Assembly: GCA_018818365.1 (NCBI GenBank)
Contig: JAHISH010000139.1
Coordinates: 1 to 7,857, forward strand
Length of the DNA: 7,857 nucleotides
Source: Candidatus Omnitrophota bacterium
Lineage (GTDB): Bacteria; Omnitrophota; Gorgyraeia; Gygaellales; Profunditerraquicolaceae
Reading direction: 5' to 3'
The notes beneath the pieces are model-generated. The model did not search any database. It was not told the DNA's origin and worked only from the letters and a program-made list of their open reading frames with translations. Shown here piece by piece: positions 1-6,553 of the stretch (positions within the stretch are counted from its first letter, which is position 1; each line of letters starts with the position of its first letter). The position numbers and the translations under genes were made by a program.

Positions 1-180
1 ATCCGCGAATTCAATAAAGAGGTTCCGATTATCGTGATCAGCGCCTATGTTGATGACCCCCATGTCAAAGAGGCAATGAAATACGGCGTCTCCGGAGTTT
101 TTAATAAAGGCAAAGATTTTGAAGAAGGGTTGGCGCTATTAGAGGTTGCCTTAAAGATCCATCGCGGCTTAAGAAAATAG
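1..180 (+). CDS. Response regulator receiver domain, C-terminal fragment (5' end outside window)
   Basis: The window opens in mid-gene; 59 codons followed by TAG are visible. The fragment reads as the second half of a CheY-like receiver domain: a hydrophobic strand ending in the conserved Ser/Thr position (VPIIVISA, fragment residues 8-15), a helix (about 20-28), a short strand (GVSGVFNKG, about 29-37) with the conserved lysine at residue 36, and a last helix (about 40-51). The protein stops about 8 residues after that helix, so no DNA-binding or other output domain follows the receiver. Any output domain would have to lie before it, or the protein is a stand-alone receiver. The usual Lys-Pro after the last strand is Lys-Gly here, and the aromatic switch position appears to be Val. 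The phosphorylated aspartate lies upstream of the window. The ATPase gene begins 31 nt downstream, so co-transcription is likely. It probably passes a phosphorylation signal to this polysaccharide locus, but its partner cannot be named. Confidence 0.8.
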   Translation: MREFNKEVPIIVISAYVDDPHVKEAMKYGVSGVFNKGKDFEEGLALLEVALKIHRGLRK

Positions 181-211
181 GAGAAAGAGCGCAAGTACTT
201 TTCCCTTAAAG

Positions 212-1063
212 ATGTACGAGGCCTATTGGAATTTTAAAGAAAAACCATTCGAGAATACCCCTGATCCGCGCTTCATTTATTACACGCAGCAGCATAAAGA
301 AGCTTTGGCGCGCCTTATTTATGTTGCCCGCGAGCGTAAAGGGGCGGCTTTGTTAACAGGAGAGTACGGCAGCGGAAAGACGCTCTTGAGCCGCGTGCTC
401 TGGCATGAACTTCAGCAGGAGAACCGTTATAAGTCCGCATTCATACTTAATCCCCGCTTATCCGGGGGTGAGTTCATTCAGGAGATAGTGCACCAGCTTA
501 CCGGTGCAGAGGCCCCTCCTAATAAGATCGAATTATTCCATATGTTGCATAAAGTGCTTTATGCCAATCACAGCGCTGACCGGCATTGCGTGATTATGGT
601 GGATGAAGCACAAGCGATCCAGGAGAAAGAGATCTTTGAGGAGTTAAGGCTTTTATTGAATTTTCAGTTGGATAACGCGTTCCTTCTTACTATTGTGTTA
701 TTGGGGCAGCCGGAATTAAAGGAGGCGCTTGCCGGTCTTCCTCAGCTTCAGCAGAGAATGGCGGTGCGGTATCACTTAAAGGCCTTGAGCGAAGAAGAGA
801 CTAAGGCCTATATTGAGCATCGCCTTGCCGTTGCGCAGGCACAAAATAATATTTTCCAGGAAGATACCTTCCGGGATATTTATTTCTATTCGGCGGGGAT
901 CCCCCGTCGTATCAATACCCTCTGCGATCTGGCGCTCTTAGTGGGGTTTGGGAACGGCGAACATATTATTACACGCAAGGCCATTACAAGTATCGGGGAT
1001 GATATGGGGGCTTCGACGGGCCAACAGCCTTCAGAATTAGGACCCGGTATCCCGAATCTTTAA
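212..1063 (+). CDS. ExeA/GspA-type AAA ATPase (XrtA-associated ATPase-like)
   Basis: This 283-residue cytoplasmic ATPase belongs to the ExeA/GspA branch of AAA+ proteins. Visible motifs are the family N-terminus (MYEAYWNFKEKPF, with DPRF at 18-21), Walker A GEYGSGKT (50-57), Walker B VIMVDEAQ (127-134), a sensor-1-like LLGQPEL (163-169), an arginine-bearing LQQRMAVRYHL (179-189) and sensor-2-like GIPRRIN (229-235). ExeA of type II secretion is much longer because it carries a membrane segment and a peptidoglycan-binding domain. This protein has neither and ends in a short low-complexity tail after about residue 265. Short ExeA-like ATPases of this kind are found beside OPX and tyrosine-kinase genes in exosortase-linked exopolysaccharide loci, which fits the neighbours here. 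Its exact job in such loci is not settled; assembly or energising of the envelope export complex is a guess. ATG 212 is the only plausible start, because it matches the family N-terminus and no in-frame ATG, GTG or TTG lies between it and the preceding stop codon. Its Shine-Dalgarno match is poor. Confidence 0.88.
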   Translation: MYEAYWNFKEKPFENTPDPRFIYYTQQHKEALARLIYVARERKGAALLTGEYGSGKTLLSRVLWHELQQENRYKSAFILNPRLSGGEFIQEIVHQLTGAEAPPNKIELFHMLHKVLYANHSADRHCVIMVDEAQAIQEKEIFEELRLLLNFQLDNAFLLTIVLLGQPELKEALAGLPQLQQRMAVRYHLKALSEEETKAYIEHRLAVAQAQNNIFQEDTFRDIYFYSAGIPRRINTLCDLALLVGFGNGEHIITRKAITSIGDDMGASTGQQPSELGPGIPNL

Positions 1064-1066
1064 AAC

Positions 1067-1070
1067 GAGG
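1067..1070 (+). promoter_or_regulatory. Shine-Dalgarno site for the HD-GYP gene
   Basis: GAGG lies in the 14-nt gap after the ATPase stop codon, with 7 nt between it and ATG 1078. This supports that start codon. Confidence 0.6.
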
Positions 1071-1077
1071 TTAAAGG

Positions 1078-2121
1078 ATGTTTAGTATCTCTGATATTCT
1101 TAAGAAATACAAAGAACCCCGGGCCAAGAGTGCTCCTGCTGTCGAGAAGAAGGTAGAGGTGCCGTTTCAACCAACGTTTCCTGTTAAAGAAAAGGATGAA
1201 CCTTCCGTGGCCCGTTCTCAAGAAAAAGAAATAGTTACTGATGAGACGGTGGAGAAGCTCTACTATGATGCCGTTCTCTGCGCCAAAAAACTCTATCTTC
1301 CTTCTGCGGTGTATACGCAGGAGATTTTCGCGGAGATCGAGACCATTGTTTCCCGTATTAGTGCATGTTTTAGAAATGGCAACGAAGAACTTATCCGCCT
1401 TTGCGTAAGTGAATACCCTTCTGCTCAACATTTTCTCCCCTATCATGCCGTGAATGTATGCATGCTCTCCGTGTTCCTGGGGTCTGTCCTGGGTAGCCCG
1501 CCGCAATTTCTTTTAGAACTGGGAGTGGCTTCGTTTCTTCATGATATCGGGCTGAACGAATACTTCGATATCATTACGCAAGGAACAATTCTTAGCGCCG
1601 ATGAACAGGGGAAGATCCAAGAGCATCCTCAGAAAGGGTATGATATCCTTCAAAGAGTCTATCCGGGAGCCAGCCACGCGATTTTGACCGCGGTGTACCA
1701 GGAACATGAACGATTAGACGGATCAGGGTATCCCCGGGGCCTTAAGAAAGACGAGATTAATGAGTACGCGGCGATTATCGCTCCTGTGGATGTCTATGAA
1801 GCGATGATCCATCAACGCCCTTACCGCAGCAAGTATACTCCGGTAGAGGCAATCTTTAATAATAAAAAGGCGTTTGACCACAAGGTGCTCAAAGCCTTGA
1901 TAGAACGGGTAGGTATCTTTCCCGTAGGGACACTGGTGCGCCTTAATACCAAAGAGGTGGCGGTAGTAACCAGAATCAATCCGAACTCTCCCTTGCGGCC
2001 CCATGTAGATATTGTCCTGGATGCCCATGGGAAGAAATTAGCCCAGATCAAGCAGATCGATTTAAACGAGGATTCCGTTATTTACATTGAGGAGTGCATG
2101 AAGGATATTTCAATCACATGA
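1078..2121 (+). CDS. HD-GYP domain protein, probable cyclic-di-GMP phosphodiesterase
   Basis: The product is a 347-residue soluble protein with no membrane segment or receiver domain. Residues 1-12 look like a short helix (MFSISDILKKYK), 13-52 form a charged, Pro-rich linker, about 55-115 are a helical region, and about 118-280 are the HD-GYP domain. Visible motif residues are His123, the HD pair His155-Asp156, His183, His210 in QEHERLDGSGYP, Asp238 and RPYR (247-250). Two positions differ from the textbook pattern: HDIGK reads HDIGL (Leu159), and HHE reads EHE (Glu209). Residues 283-346 form a small beta-rich C-terminal segment. HD-GYP proteins hydrolyse cyclic-di-GMP, or sense it when inactive; exopolysaccharide export is a common target of this messenger. 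The gene begins 14 nt after the ATPase gene, and its stop codon overlaps the OPX start codon, so the three are probably co-translated. Family assignment is firm; catalytic activity is uncertain. Confidence 0.9.
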   Translation: MFSISDILKKYKEPRAKSAPAVEKKVEVPFQPTFPVKEKDEPSVARSQEKEIVTDETVEKLYYDAVLCAKKLYLPSAVYTQEIFAEIETIVSRISACFRNGNEELIRLCVSEYPSAQHFLPYHAVNVCMLSVFLGSVLGSPPQFLLELGVASFLHDIGLNEYFDIITQGTILSADEQGKIQEHPQKGYDILQRVYPGASHAILTAVYQEHERLDGSGYPRGLKKDEINEYAAIIAPVDVYEAMIHQRPYRSKYTPVEAIFNNKKAFDHKVLKALIERVGIFPVGTLVRLNTKEVAVVTRINPNSPLRPHVDIVLDAHGKKLAQIKQIDLNEDSVIYIEECMKDISIT

Positions 2122-3101
2122 AACAATTAATCCTTGCTCTTTGTATATTCGGGATGATTACGGCAGGGTATTGCCAAGATGCCGCTACCTTGCAGGATGA
2201 GGCACGGCGTTATTACCAAAAAGGCGATGCGCTTTATGCACAAGGGCAATATCAAGAAGCACAGCAGGAGTTTGGAAAGGCGTTAGAGATATTGAGGAAG
2301 AAAAAATCGTTGGTAAATAAAGTGACTCCTGAAATCATCCGGGAACCGAAAGAGAGTGAAGGAAACGTTACCCTTGAAGCGGTGCCGCAGCAGAAGGAAG
2401 CGCTTCAAGAACCTGCGCAGGAGAGTGCTGTTTCGGTTGAAGAACCTTTATCTGATGCAGCACCGGAGACGAAAGAAAAAAGTATTCCTCCTCCCGCAAC
2501 CACCCCGGTGAAAAAGGCCTTAGAGTATAGCATTGGTGTCGACGATGTGTTGTTTGTTTCGGTTTGGCAGAATAAAGAGCTTGACCAGGAGGTTACTGTC
2601 CGTCCCGATGGGATGATCGCCTTGCCGCTTCTCGGAGACATCCCGGCCGCAGGCCTTAGTTTAAGCGCGCTCAGAGAAAATATCACAAGGCTTCTGAAGG
2701 AGTATATACGCATGCCTTCAGTATTGATCACGGTCAGGAAAATGGGAGGGGCCCGTGTAATTATTTTAGGGGAGGTTTACAGTCCGGGGGTTTACAATGT
2801 TTCCAAGAATTGCACCGTCCTTGAAGCAATTGCATTGTCAGGAGGATTTACGAAAGATGCGGTAGCTTCCAGCGTGATTGTGATAAAGGGGGGATTTTCT
2901 AATCCTAAAGGAATCCGCCTGAATTTAAGCAGCTATCTCTTGAAGCCCTTAAAACCTCAGAATATCGCGCTTTCTCCGGAGGATGTCATCTTTATCCCGA
3001 AGAAGTTCATCTCGAACGTCAACCATTTTGTAAATCAGATTATGGAGCCTATTATTACCGGCGCCTATGAGGCGGATAAGCTCAAGAATGAGCGCTGGTA
3101 A
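2118..3101 (+). CDS. Polysaccharide export (OPX) protein, Wza/GumB type, with N-terminal TPR-like region
   Basis: The product is an outer-membrane or periplasmic channel subunit for polysaccharide exit. From ATG 2118 it has 327 residues. Residues 1-19 are a signal peptide (MKQLILALCIFGMITAGYC). About 27-59 look like one TPR helix pair, 64-134 are a Glu/Pro-rich linker, about 135-208 are the Poly_export domain (IGVDDVLFVSVWQ, VRPDGMIALPLLGDI), and 212-262 are an SLBB-type domain (VIILGEVYSPGVYNV, ALSGGFTKDA). The C-terminal helix (about 299-320) may correspond to the membrane-spanning helix of Wza. An upstream GTG at 2094 would add eight residues ahead of the signal peptide. I prefer ATG 2118 because it gives a clean signal sequence and a 4-nt ATGA overlap with the HD-GYP stop codon, typical of translational coupling. 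Cys19 lies near the expected cleavage point, but the preceding residues (AGY) are a poor lipobox, so lipidation is doubtful. Confidence 0.93.
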   Translation: MKQLILALCIFGMITAGYCQDAATLQDEARRYYQKGDALYAQGQYQEAQQEFGKALEILRKKKSLVNKVTPEIIREPKESEGNVTLEAVPQQKEALQEPAQESAVSVEEPLSDAAPETKEKSIPPPATTPVKKALEYSIGVDDVLFVSVWQNKELDQEVTVRPDGMIALPLLGDIPAAGLSLSALRENITRLLKEYIRMPSVLITVRKMGGARVIILGEVYSPGVYNVSKNCTVLEAIALSGGFTKDAVASSVIVIKGGFSNPKGIRLNLSSYLLKPLKPQNIALSPEDVIFIPKKFISNVNHFVNQIMEPIITGAYEADKLKNERW

Positions 3102-3110
3102 TCTCCCCGA

Positions 3111-3115
3111 GGAGG
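3111..3115 (+). promoter_or_regulatory. Strong Shine-Dalgarno site that fixes a TTG start
   Basis: GGAGG lies six nt before TTG 3122 in the 20-nt gap after the OPX gene. It supports TTG as the true start, since it leads directly into the family-typical N-terminus (MPQQYELNLNDYIRIIRKR). Confidence 0.75.
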
Positions 3116-3121
3116 ATTGTT

Positions 3122-5068
3122 TTGCCTCAGCAGTACGAACTTAATCTTAACGATTATATCCGTATTATCCGCAAGCGCTATATGCTCATCGTGGTCGTGT
3201 TTATTGCGGTGACCATAGCCAGCGCTTTCTACAGTACCCGCCAGCCCAATATTTACCAGTCAAAAGCGACGATTCAATTAGAGGAGCGTAATACCGTTGC
3301 CGGGGCGCTTACCCAGATGATTATGTATAAGCCGGGAGATTCAATGACGTCGGCAATTGCCTTTATTAAAGGAACGCCGGTTTTAAAGAAGGTCGCGGAG
3401 CGTATGTCGTTACTTGGTGATGGTGTCTCTCTCGAACAGATCCATGAGACAATAATGGGGCTTCGTAACAGAATAGGCGTTGAGCCGATAAAAGGGACCA
3501 ATATGCTTGAGATTTCAGCCACCAGCAATGAACCTGAGAATGCCAGGGATCTGGTGCGTACGGTCGTTGAGGTGTATATCGAAGAAGACCGTCTTGAGAA
3601 GAATAAGCAGGCAGTGGCGGTGCGCAAGCATATTGAAGAACAGCTGGTTTTTGTAGAGAATAGATTAAGGATTGCCGAGGAACGACTGCGGGAGTTAGTC
3701 TCCTCAGGTAAGAATATACAGGCCAGCCCCGAGATACAGAAGCGTCTGACTGAACTTAAAGACCAACGCAGTACCTTACTGCAAAAATATACCTCTAAAC
3801 ACCCTGCGGTCATGCAGATGAATGAGGAGTTGAAGCGTTTGGAAGCAAGCCTTAAAGGGTATTCCCATGAAGAGTTGGAGTACATACGGCTCCAGCGTGA
3901 AATCGAGGCTAATAGGAAAGTATACCTGATGCTTAAGGAAAAGTTGGAGGAGGCGCGTATCAATGAAGTTCAGAAGGTCGATGCGGTCTCTATTGTTGAG
4001 CCTCCTTTATTGCCTCGTACGCCGATTAACCCGCAGAAAAAAGCAGGGGTTTTTGTCGGAGGAATATTGGGGATACTTCTCGGCGTGGTATTGGCTTTTG
4101 TGCGGGAGAGCGCGGATACTTCGATTGGGACTATTGACGATGTCGAAGCAGTGATAAAACTGCCGGTCCTGGGAGTTATTCCTTCAATACATGGTAGGCT
4201 GGAGAAGAAAAATGATTTTTTTCGAAAATACAAAAACTTTTTTGAAGGCCATCCTAAGACGAAAGAGGATGAGTTTTATGCCCGGCTGCTGGTTCATCAC
4301 GAGCCGGAGTCGATTATTGCGGAGGCGTATCGGGGGATCCGTACCAACCTGAAACTGGGGCCTTCGCGCAAAGTCATTTTGATTACTAGTGCCGGCCCCC
4401 GCGAAGGGAAGACTACGGTCCTGACGAACTTAGGCCTTGCTATTGCCGAGACGGGGATGAAGACGCTTCTGGTCTCTTCGGATTTACGCAGGCCCGCAGT
4501 GGCCAAGAGTTTCGGGATGAAGGAGGAGAATGGGTTTACGGAGGTAGTGACCAAAGTCATTACGTTACAGCAGGCAATCCGTAATATCTCCGATATCATG
4601 CTGGGGGAGATGAAATTGGAGGATATTATTAAGACTCCGGGGATTGAGAACATTTTTGTTCTTCCCAGCGGACATTCTCCGCCGAATGCGGCAGAGATTT
4701 TAGAGGCAAAAGATATTGGCGGGCTTGTCGCAGAGCTAAAGAGTAAATTCGATATTATTATTTTTGATTCCCCTCCGGTGCTGCCTTTGACCGATGCCAG
4801 CCTTATTGCTCCCTACATGGATGCGGTAGTCATGGTCTATGAAATGGGCAGGACCAGCCGCGAAGCTCTGGTAAGGACTAAGGTGCAGCTGGAGGCCGTA
4901 GGCGCAAAAATCGCCGGCCTGGTATTGAATCATATCAAGCCGCAGATGGAAGCTCTGCAGGGGACGCCGTACTACTATTATAAATACCGTTATTCTCACC
5001 AGGAAGAACGGGATGCCGGAAAAAATAAAAATAAAAAATCAACACCGGATTCAAAAACACAGGTTTAA
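3122..5068 (+). CDS. Wzc-type polysaccharide co-polymerase with tyrosine autokinase domain (BY-kinase)
   Basis: This 648-residue inner-membrane protein controls chain length and export, and carries its own kinase. Order of parts: Wzz-type N-terminus and first membrane helix (about 21-37); periplasmic region with likely coiled coils (about 155-195 and 235-285); the Pro-rich PPLLPRTPINP (294-304) that precedes membrane helix two (about 307-327) in this family; then the cytoplasmic kinase (about 395-605). The kinase shows the oligomerisation motif ExxRxxR (Glu401, Arg404, Arg407), Walker A SAGPREGKTT (423-432), a Walker A'-like LLVSSDLRRP (449-458) and Walker B IIIFDSPP (545-552). The C-tail holds six tyrosines in eight residues (617-624), the expected autophosphorylation cluster, followed by a Lys/Asn-rich end. 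The first Asp of the usual DxD in Walker A' is Ser452. Start is TTG 3122 with a strong ribosome site. It follows the OPX gene by 20 nt, the usual Wza-Wzc pairing. A separate phosphatase gene is not seen here. Confidence 0.94.
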   Translation: MPQQYELNLNDYIRIIRKRYMLIVVVFIAVTIASAFYSTRQPNIYQSKATIQLEERNTVAGALTQMIMYKPGDSMTSAIAFIKGTPVLKKVAERMSLLGDGVSLEQIHETIMGLRNRIGVEPIKGTNMLEISATSNEPENARDLVRTVVEVYIEEDRLEKNKQAVAVRKHIEEQLVFVENRLRIAEERLRELVSSGKNIQASPEIQKRLTELKDQRSTLLQKYTSKHPAVMQMNEELKRLEASLKGYSHEELEYIRLQREIEANRKVYLMLKEKLEEARINEVQKVDAVSIVEPPLLPRTPINPQKKAGVFVGGILGILLGVVLAFVRESADTSIGTIDDVEAVIKLPVLGVIPSIHGRLEKKNDFFRKYKNFFEGHPKTKEDEFYARLLVHHEPESIIAEAYRGIRTNLKLGPSRKVILITSAGPREGKTTVLTNLGLAIAETGMKTLLVSSDLRRPAVAKSFGMKEENGFTEVVTKVITLQQAIRNISDIMLGEMKLEDIIKTPGIENIFVLPSGHSPPNAAEILEAKDIGGLVAELKSKFDIIIFDSPPVLPLTDASLIAPYMDAVVMVYEMGRTSREALVRTKVQLEAVGAKIAGLVLNHIKPQMEALQGTPYYYYKYRYSHQEERDAGKNKNKKSTPDSKTQV

Positions 5069-5101
5069 TCGGGGAGTGTTTTTTCTGGAGGGTAACCTCA
5101 T

Positions 5102-5130
5102 AAAGGGGCAGGAAGATGAAGCCCCTTTTC
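5102..5130 (+). terminator. Stem-loop with short T tract between kinase and ligase genes (possible weak terminator or attenuator)
   Basis: AAAGGGGC (5102-5109) and GCCCCTTT (5121-5128) are perfectly complementary over 8 bp, with an 11-nt loop. The T run is short and partly inside the stem (TTTTCTT). It lies in the largest gap of the window and ends 15 nt before the next start codon. It could terminate part of the transcription after the kinase gene, or act as a processing or attenuation element. As a terminator it is only moderate, because the U tract is short. Confidence 0.45.
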
Positions 5131-5136
5131 TTATAA
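5116..5136 (+). other. Possible six-codon leader ORF (MKPLFL) before the ligase gene
   Basis: ATG 5116 opens a six-codon frame that ends at TAA 5134-5136, seven nt before the ligase start at 5144. The purine-rich GGGGCAGGAAG just upstream resembles a ribosome site. The ligase gene itself has no visible Shine-Dalgarno site, so translation by re-initiation after this minicistron is conceivable. The frame is so short that chance is a serious alternative. Confidence 0.2.
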
Positions 5137-5143
5137 AAACGCA

Positions 5144-6553
5144 ATGAGAGACCTTCGCGGACAGGGTCATTTCGGGCTGATTTTTTTTATTTTCTTTGTT
5201 GCGTTAATTGTCTTTATCAGCCTGCAGCAATTCCCCAGCTATACCTATTTTATCTTCTTTATCGTCGGTTGTATTGTGTTCTTCTTATCCTTCCTGAATC
5301 CTAACCTGATTCTGATTTTGGTCATTCTCTCTGCGCTTTTATCGCCTGAATTCCAGGTGGGCGGGATTGCCGGCCGGTCGGTAGTGATCCGTCTTGAAGA
5401 TATCTTTCTTTTCTTTATCTTCTTGGGGTGGTTGGCAAAACTGTCGGTGAATAAAGAGCTGGGGTTGGTGAGATTTACTCCTTTAAACCGCGCGATTGCG
5501 GTCTATCTGTTTCTTTGTATCGTCTCAACCGCAATAGGATTAATCAGCCAGACGGTGACGTTAAAACAGTCCTTCTTTTATTTGTTGAAGTATTTCGAAT
5601 ATTTCATGATCTTCTTTTTAGTGGTGAATAATCTGCGTACTATGCGGCAGGCTAAATTATGCGTATTCTTTATGATTATTACCTGTATTATTGTCTGTCT
5701 CTATGCGCTCTTGAGTCTGCCAAGCGGAGGACGCCTAAGCGCTCCTTTTGAGGGGGTCGGAGGAGAGCCCAATACCTTTGCGGGATACCTGGTCTTGATG
5801 ATGGCCTTGATGATTGGATTGATGCTTTATAACAAGCAAATGTGGCTGCGCGTTCCTTTGGGGATTCTTCTTTTCTGTTCGATGGGGATATTTATCTTTA
5901 CTTTCTCCCGTGGAGGATGGTTGGCATTTTTCCCCATGGTAGGGGCCTTTATTTTTTTTGATAGAAGACACCGGAATTTTCTTATTTTTTCTTGTCTTGC
6001 CGTAGCCTTCTTATTTCCTTTTATTTCTCCGCAGAGAATGCAAGAGCGTATTCAGGAGAGAATAAAGGATGCCTTTTCCAATGATCAAGCATATGAGATG
6101 TTCGGTAAAGAGTTGACTGTCTCCGGTTCTACGGCGGCGCGTATTGAATCATGGGGTATGGGGTTTGCGCTTTGGCTGAAGAGGCCTCTGGTGGGGTATG
6201 GTATTCCTTCTGCGGGGGTGATTGACAACCAATATATCCGGGTATTGACTGAGACAGGGATATTAGGTTTCTTGGCGTTTTTGCATCTGTTACGATCTCT
6301 TTTTCGCGTGGGATTGAGAAGCTGGAGAGAGTCCGCAGAGAACGGTTTTTCGCAAGGAGTGTGTCTGGGATTTTTAGCGGCATTAGTAGGGTTGGTGACC
6401 CATGCGTTATCAGTCTCTACTTTTATCGTCATCCGGATTATGGAGCCGTTTTGGTTCTGGACGGCAATTGTGGTTTTGTTGCCTACGCTTGTGGCGCAAG
6501 AGAAGAAAGAAGAAGCTGGATATGAAGAGACTTCGGATCTACGAACCGGATAG
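5144..6553 (+). CDS. O-antigen ligase/polymerase family membrane protein (WaaL/Wzy-like, Wzy_C domain)
   Basis: This 469-residue polytopic inner-membrane protein has about 10-12 hydrophobic helices. The Wzy_C/O-antigen ligase signature is seen as FSRGGWLAF (254-262), followed by a helix, a large loop (about 294-350) with a charged segment (RMQERIQERIKDAF), then GYGIP (351-355) and DNQYIRVLTETGILGF (361-376). Proteins of this fold either polymerise lipid-linked repeat units (Wzy) or transfer finished glycan to an acceptor (WaaL and relatives). Sequence alone does not separate the two. The large loop and the conserved arginine (Arg256) are typical of both. A short charged cytoplasmic tail (about 452-469) ends the protein. 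ATG 5144 lacks a clear ribosome site, but no better start lies nearby and the first membrane helix begins around residue 10. The gene is 75 nt downstream of the kinase gene, and its last 32 nt overlap the permease gene. Confidence 0.9.
   Translation: MRDLRGQGHFGLIFFIFFVALIVFISLQQFPSYTYFIFFIVGCIVFFLSFLNPNLILILVILSALLSPEFQVGGIAGRSVVIRLEDIFLFFIFLGWLAKLSVNKELGLVRFTPLNRAIAVYLFLCIVSTAIGLISQTVTLKQSFFYLLKYFEYFMIFFLVVNNLRTMRQAKLCVFFMIITCIIVCLYALLSLPSGGRLSAPFEGVGGEPNTFAGYLVLMMALMIGLMLYNKQMWLRVPLGILLFCSMGIFIFTFSRGGWLAFFPMVGAFIFFDRRHRNFLIFSCLAVAFLFPFISPQRMQERIQERIKDAFSNDQAYEMFGKELTVSGSTAARIESWGMGFALWLKRPLVGYGIPSAGVIDNQYIRVLTETGILGFLAFLHLLRSLFRVGLRSWRESAENGFSQGVCLGFLAALVGLVTHALSVSTFIVIRIMEPFWFWTAIVVLLPTLVAQEKKEEAGYEETSDLRTG

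Noticed and set aside
1060..1506. 148-codon open frame on the - strand
   Set aside because: It lies almost wholly antisense to the HD-GYP gene, has an unnatural composition and no recognisable domain; it is a shadow of the coding frame.
2094..2117. Upstream GTG start for the OPX gene
   Set aside because: It adds eight residues with charged and polar side chains ahead of a clean signal peptide, and lies inside the HD-GYP gene; ATG 2118 with the ATGA overlap is better.
3274..3963. 229-codon open frame on the - strand
   Set aside because: It is antisense to the clearly coding Wzc region, with Ser/Arg-rich composition typical of a reverse-complement shadow.
5130..5143. TTATAAAA as a -10 promoter box before the ligase gene
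   Set aside because: No convincing -35 element is found at a suitable distance, and the box is only a few nt from the start codon.
6402..6521. Longer permease with 40 extra N-terminal residues
   Set aside because: The extra segment is Arg/Lys/Ser-rich sequence unlike ABC-2 permeases and is read out of frame from the ligase gene.
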